NCBI RefSeq assembly: GCF_003477995.1
Contig: NZ_QUEM01000068.1
Span: 1 to 5,033 of the forward strand
DNA length: 5,033 nucleotides
DNA from: Bacteroides sp. OF04-15BH
GTDB lineage: Bacteria > Bacteroidota > Bacteroidia > Bacteroidales > Bacteroidaceae
Direction: 5' to 3'
The position numbers and the translations under genes were made by a program. Positions 3,864 through 5,033 of this stretch are shown in pieces. Position 1 is the first letter of the stretch; each line of letters starts with the position of its first letter. The notes under the pieces are model-generated. The model was not told the origin of the DNA. It did no database searches and saw only the letters and a list, made by a program, of their open reading frames with translations.

Positions 3864-4445
3864 TCAGTTGATAATGAATTTCAGTCCCAAAGATACCTGC
3901 GTGTGGAACTTGCCGATGTCCGAGCCGAACAACGCCCGTTCCCTTGCGTTCAACAGCAGAGCCACCCGGTCGGTCAGGTAGGTTTCCAGTTCCAGCGTCA
4001 GCGCACCGCCGTAAATGAAGCAGTCCTTATCCAGCAAGGTAGAGCCGTCCGGCAGCAGCTTTTCGCTTCGGTTGCTTGTTTCGTACCCGGCGAGAGCCGA
4101 CAATCCCAATGAAAGGAAAAAAGTCTTTCGCCTGTCCGATAGGAATTTCAGGTAATAGCCGCCCTCTGCGGTGAACTGTTCCACGGGTATCTGCATATCC
4201 TTGTAGTCATACTTCTTGTGCAGGTATTCGCCGCCAATCACCCAGCGGTTGGCGTTCTTGGTGTAAACGCTGTACGCCGCCCCGATGTGGTAGGCGAAAT
4301 CACTGCCAGCGTTCCAATGCACCCCGTCCGTCATGCCCGCCGTGACCTGCAAGCCTTTCATGCCCGGCAGGTATCTTTGTGCGTGTGCCTGAAACGAGGT
4401 CAGGCACAGCGCAAAGAGCATCATTATAAAGATGTGTCTTTTCAT
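3864..4445 (-). CDS. traO: Conjugative transposon protein TraO
   Basis: This is a 193-residue exported protein of the TraO family of Bacteroidales conjugative transposons. Residues 1-22 form a clear signal peptide: M-K-R-H, a hydrophobic core, and the cleavage site A-H-A/Q-R. The mature start Q-R-Y-L-P-G-M-K-G-L-Q-V-T-A-G is typical of TraO. The rest alternates polar and aromatic or hydrophobic residues, as in a small outer-membrane beta-barrel, with strand-like stretches such as F-A-Y-H-I-G-A-A-Y-S-V-Y near 50-61 and a final V-S-L-G-L-K-F-I-I-N strand. The length equals the usual family size. It is thought to belong to the outer-membrane part of the type IV secretion apparatus that TraN also contributes to. 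The ATG lies three bases after the traN stop, so translation is probably coupled. No defects are visible. Confidence 0.9.
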   Translation of the reverse strand: MKRHIFIMMLFALCLTSFQAHAQRYLPGMKGLQVTAGMTDGVHWNAGSDFAYHIGAAYSVYTKNANRWVIGGEYLHKKYDYKDMQIPVEQFTAEGGYYLKFLSDRRKTFFLSLGLSALAGYETSNRSEKLLPDGSTLLDKDCFIYGGALTLELETYLTDRVALLLNARERALFGSDIGKFHTQVSLGLKFIIN

Positions 4446-4448
4446 TCC

Positions 4449-5033
4449 CTATTTGATTTTTAGTTCGTCAATCACTTCTGCGTTCACGATGTCGGCGTTC
4501 TCCACCCGTATGGTCTGATGCCGCCCGCCGTTCTTCTCGTAGAGTTCCACGACCAGCAGCTTGTCGTCAGGAATGGTAAACTTCGGCAGGGCGTACACCG
4601 TGCGCACGGTCGATTTCCCGGCAATCTCTATCACCTCGTTGTAGCTGCGTACCGCATCCAGTACCGTTTCCTGAATAGCCGTGCGTTTGGGCACTTTTTT
4701 ATCGGTTATCTTAAACCTGATGAAGTCCGTGTCGAAAGGCACGTTGGAACTGTTCTTTGTCTGCGTGTGCACGTAGAGCATCCCGTTATAGGTGTAAATC
4801 CCCTTGATTAAGAACTGTATGCCGAAACGCTTGCTACCCAAGTGGCGCACTTTCCGGTCATTGTTCTTGTAGATGCTCTGCATTATCAGCTTCACCAATA
4901 GCGGGCTTTCACCCGCCAGTTCCCGGAAATGGATGTTCATCCGGGTATGCGAGAAATCGGACGTATCTTCATTCTCCAAGAAGTCCTTCATCTCGATGTT
5001 GAGCATTTCCGGTTCACGGGCGTACTTGGCGTT
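4449..5033 (-). CDS. traN: Conjugative transposon protein TraN, C-terminal part (DUF4138 family), runs off the window
   Basis: The frame is open from the right window edge; nine further codons (N-A-K-Y-A-R-E-P-E) precede the internal methionine at 5006-5004, so that ATG is not the start. About 194 C-terminal residues are visible of a protein that is normally some 300-330 residues. Recognisable TraN features are the R-x-L-G-S-K-R-F-G-I-Q-F-L-I-K-G-I-Y block followed by T-Y-N-G-M-L-Y-V-H-T-Q-T-K-N-S-S-N-V-P-F-D-T-D-F-I-R-F (DUF4138), a beta-rich periplasmic domain. TraN is the VirB9-like component of the Bacteroidales transfer apparatus, by analogy and position. The stop TAG (4451-4449) is followed after three bases by the traO ATG. 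The signal peptide and N-terminal part lie outside the window. Confidence 0.9.
   Translation of the reverse strand, partial: NAKYAREPEMLNIEMKDFLENEDTSDFSHTRMNIHFRELAGESPLLVKLIMQSIYKNNDRKVRHLGSKRFGIQFLIKGIYTYNGMLYVHTQTKNSSNVPFDTDFIRFKITDKKVPKRTAIQETVLDAVRSYNEVIEIAGKSTVRTVYALPKFTIPDDKLLVVELYEKNGGRHQTIRVENADIVNAEVIDELKIK

Noticed and set aside
1..5033. CRISPR array, tRNA, rRNA or retroelement (RT with template repeat)
   Set aside because: No regularly spaced direct repeats, no cloverleaf-like sequence and no reverse transcriptase motifs were found on either strand.

Overview
The window looks like the accessory end of a Bacteroidales (Bacteroides/Parabacteroides-type) integrative conjugative element of the CTnDOT class. 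The basis is a minus-strand run matching the end of that transfer operon (traN, traO, then a DUF3872/TraQ-like lipoprotein), plus a plus-strand ArdA antirestriction gene followed by a DUF3873-type small gene. Gene leaders are AT-rich with poor Shine-Dalgarno sequences, which also fits Bacteroidetes. All family names come from reading the protein sequences; no search was run.

Layout, left to right. Positions 1-70 are AT-rich and unassigned. Positions 71-280 hold the C-terminal catalytic end of a tyrosine recombinase, cut off abruptly on its left side. A perfect palindrome (296-318) then precedes an ORF6N-domain (Bro/KilA-like) gene at 365-895, which carries a second perfect palindrome inside its coding sequence. 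A rho-independent terminator (962-993) closes this part. Positions 994-1528 have no convincing gene but contain two large inverted-repeat structures. A plus-strand cassette follows: ardA (1529-2062), a DUF3873-like gene (2140-2361) and a 160-residue protein of unknown function (2373-2855). A convergent intergenic region (2856-3058) contains three strong hairpins. The rest is minus strand, read right to left: traN (partial, leaving the window), traO, traQ-like and a small acidic ORF. These are 3 to 13 bases apart and almost certainly form one operon.

How the parts may work together: TraN and TraO are envelope components of the conjugation apparatus, and TraQ is probably a lipoprotein accessory of it. 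ArdA would protect incoming DNA from restriction in the recipient. The ORF6N protein is a probable DNA-binding regulator. The recombinase fragment is a relic of another integrase or of a rearranged end.

Points most worth a second look are the two TCACA-N3-TGTGA palindromes at the ORF6N gene, the folded non-coding region ahead of ardA (possibly a single-strand promoter or other conjugation-related site), the absence of a TraP-type primase between traO and traQ, and the broken integrase junction.
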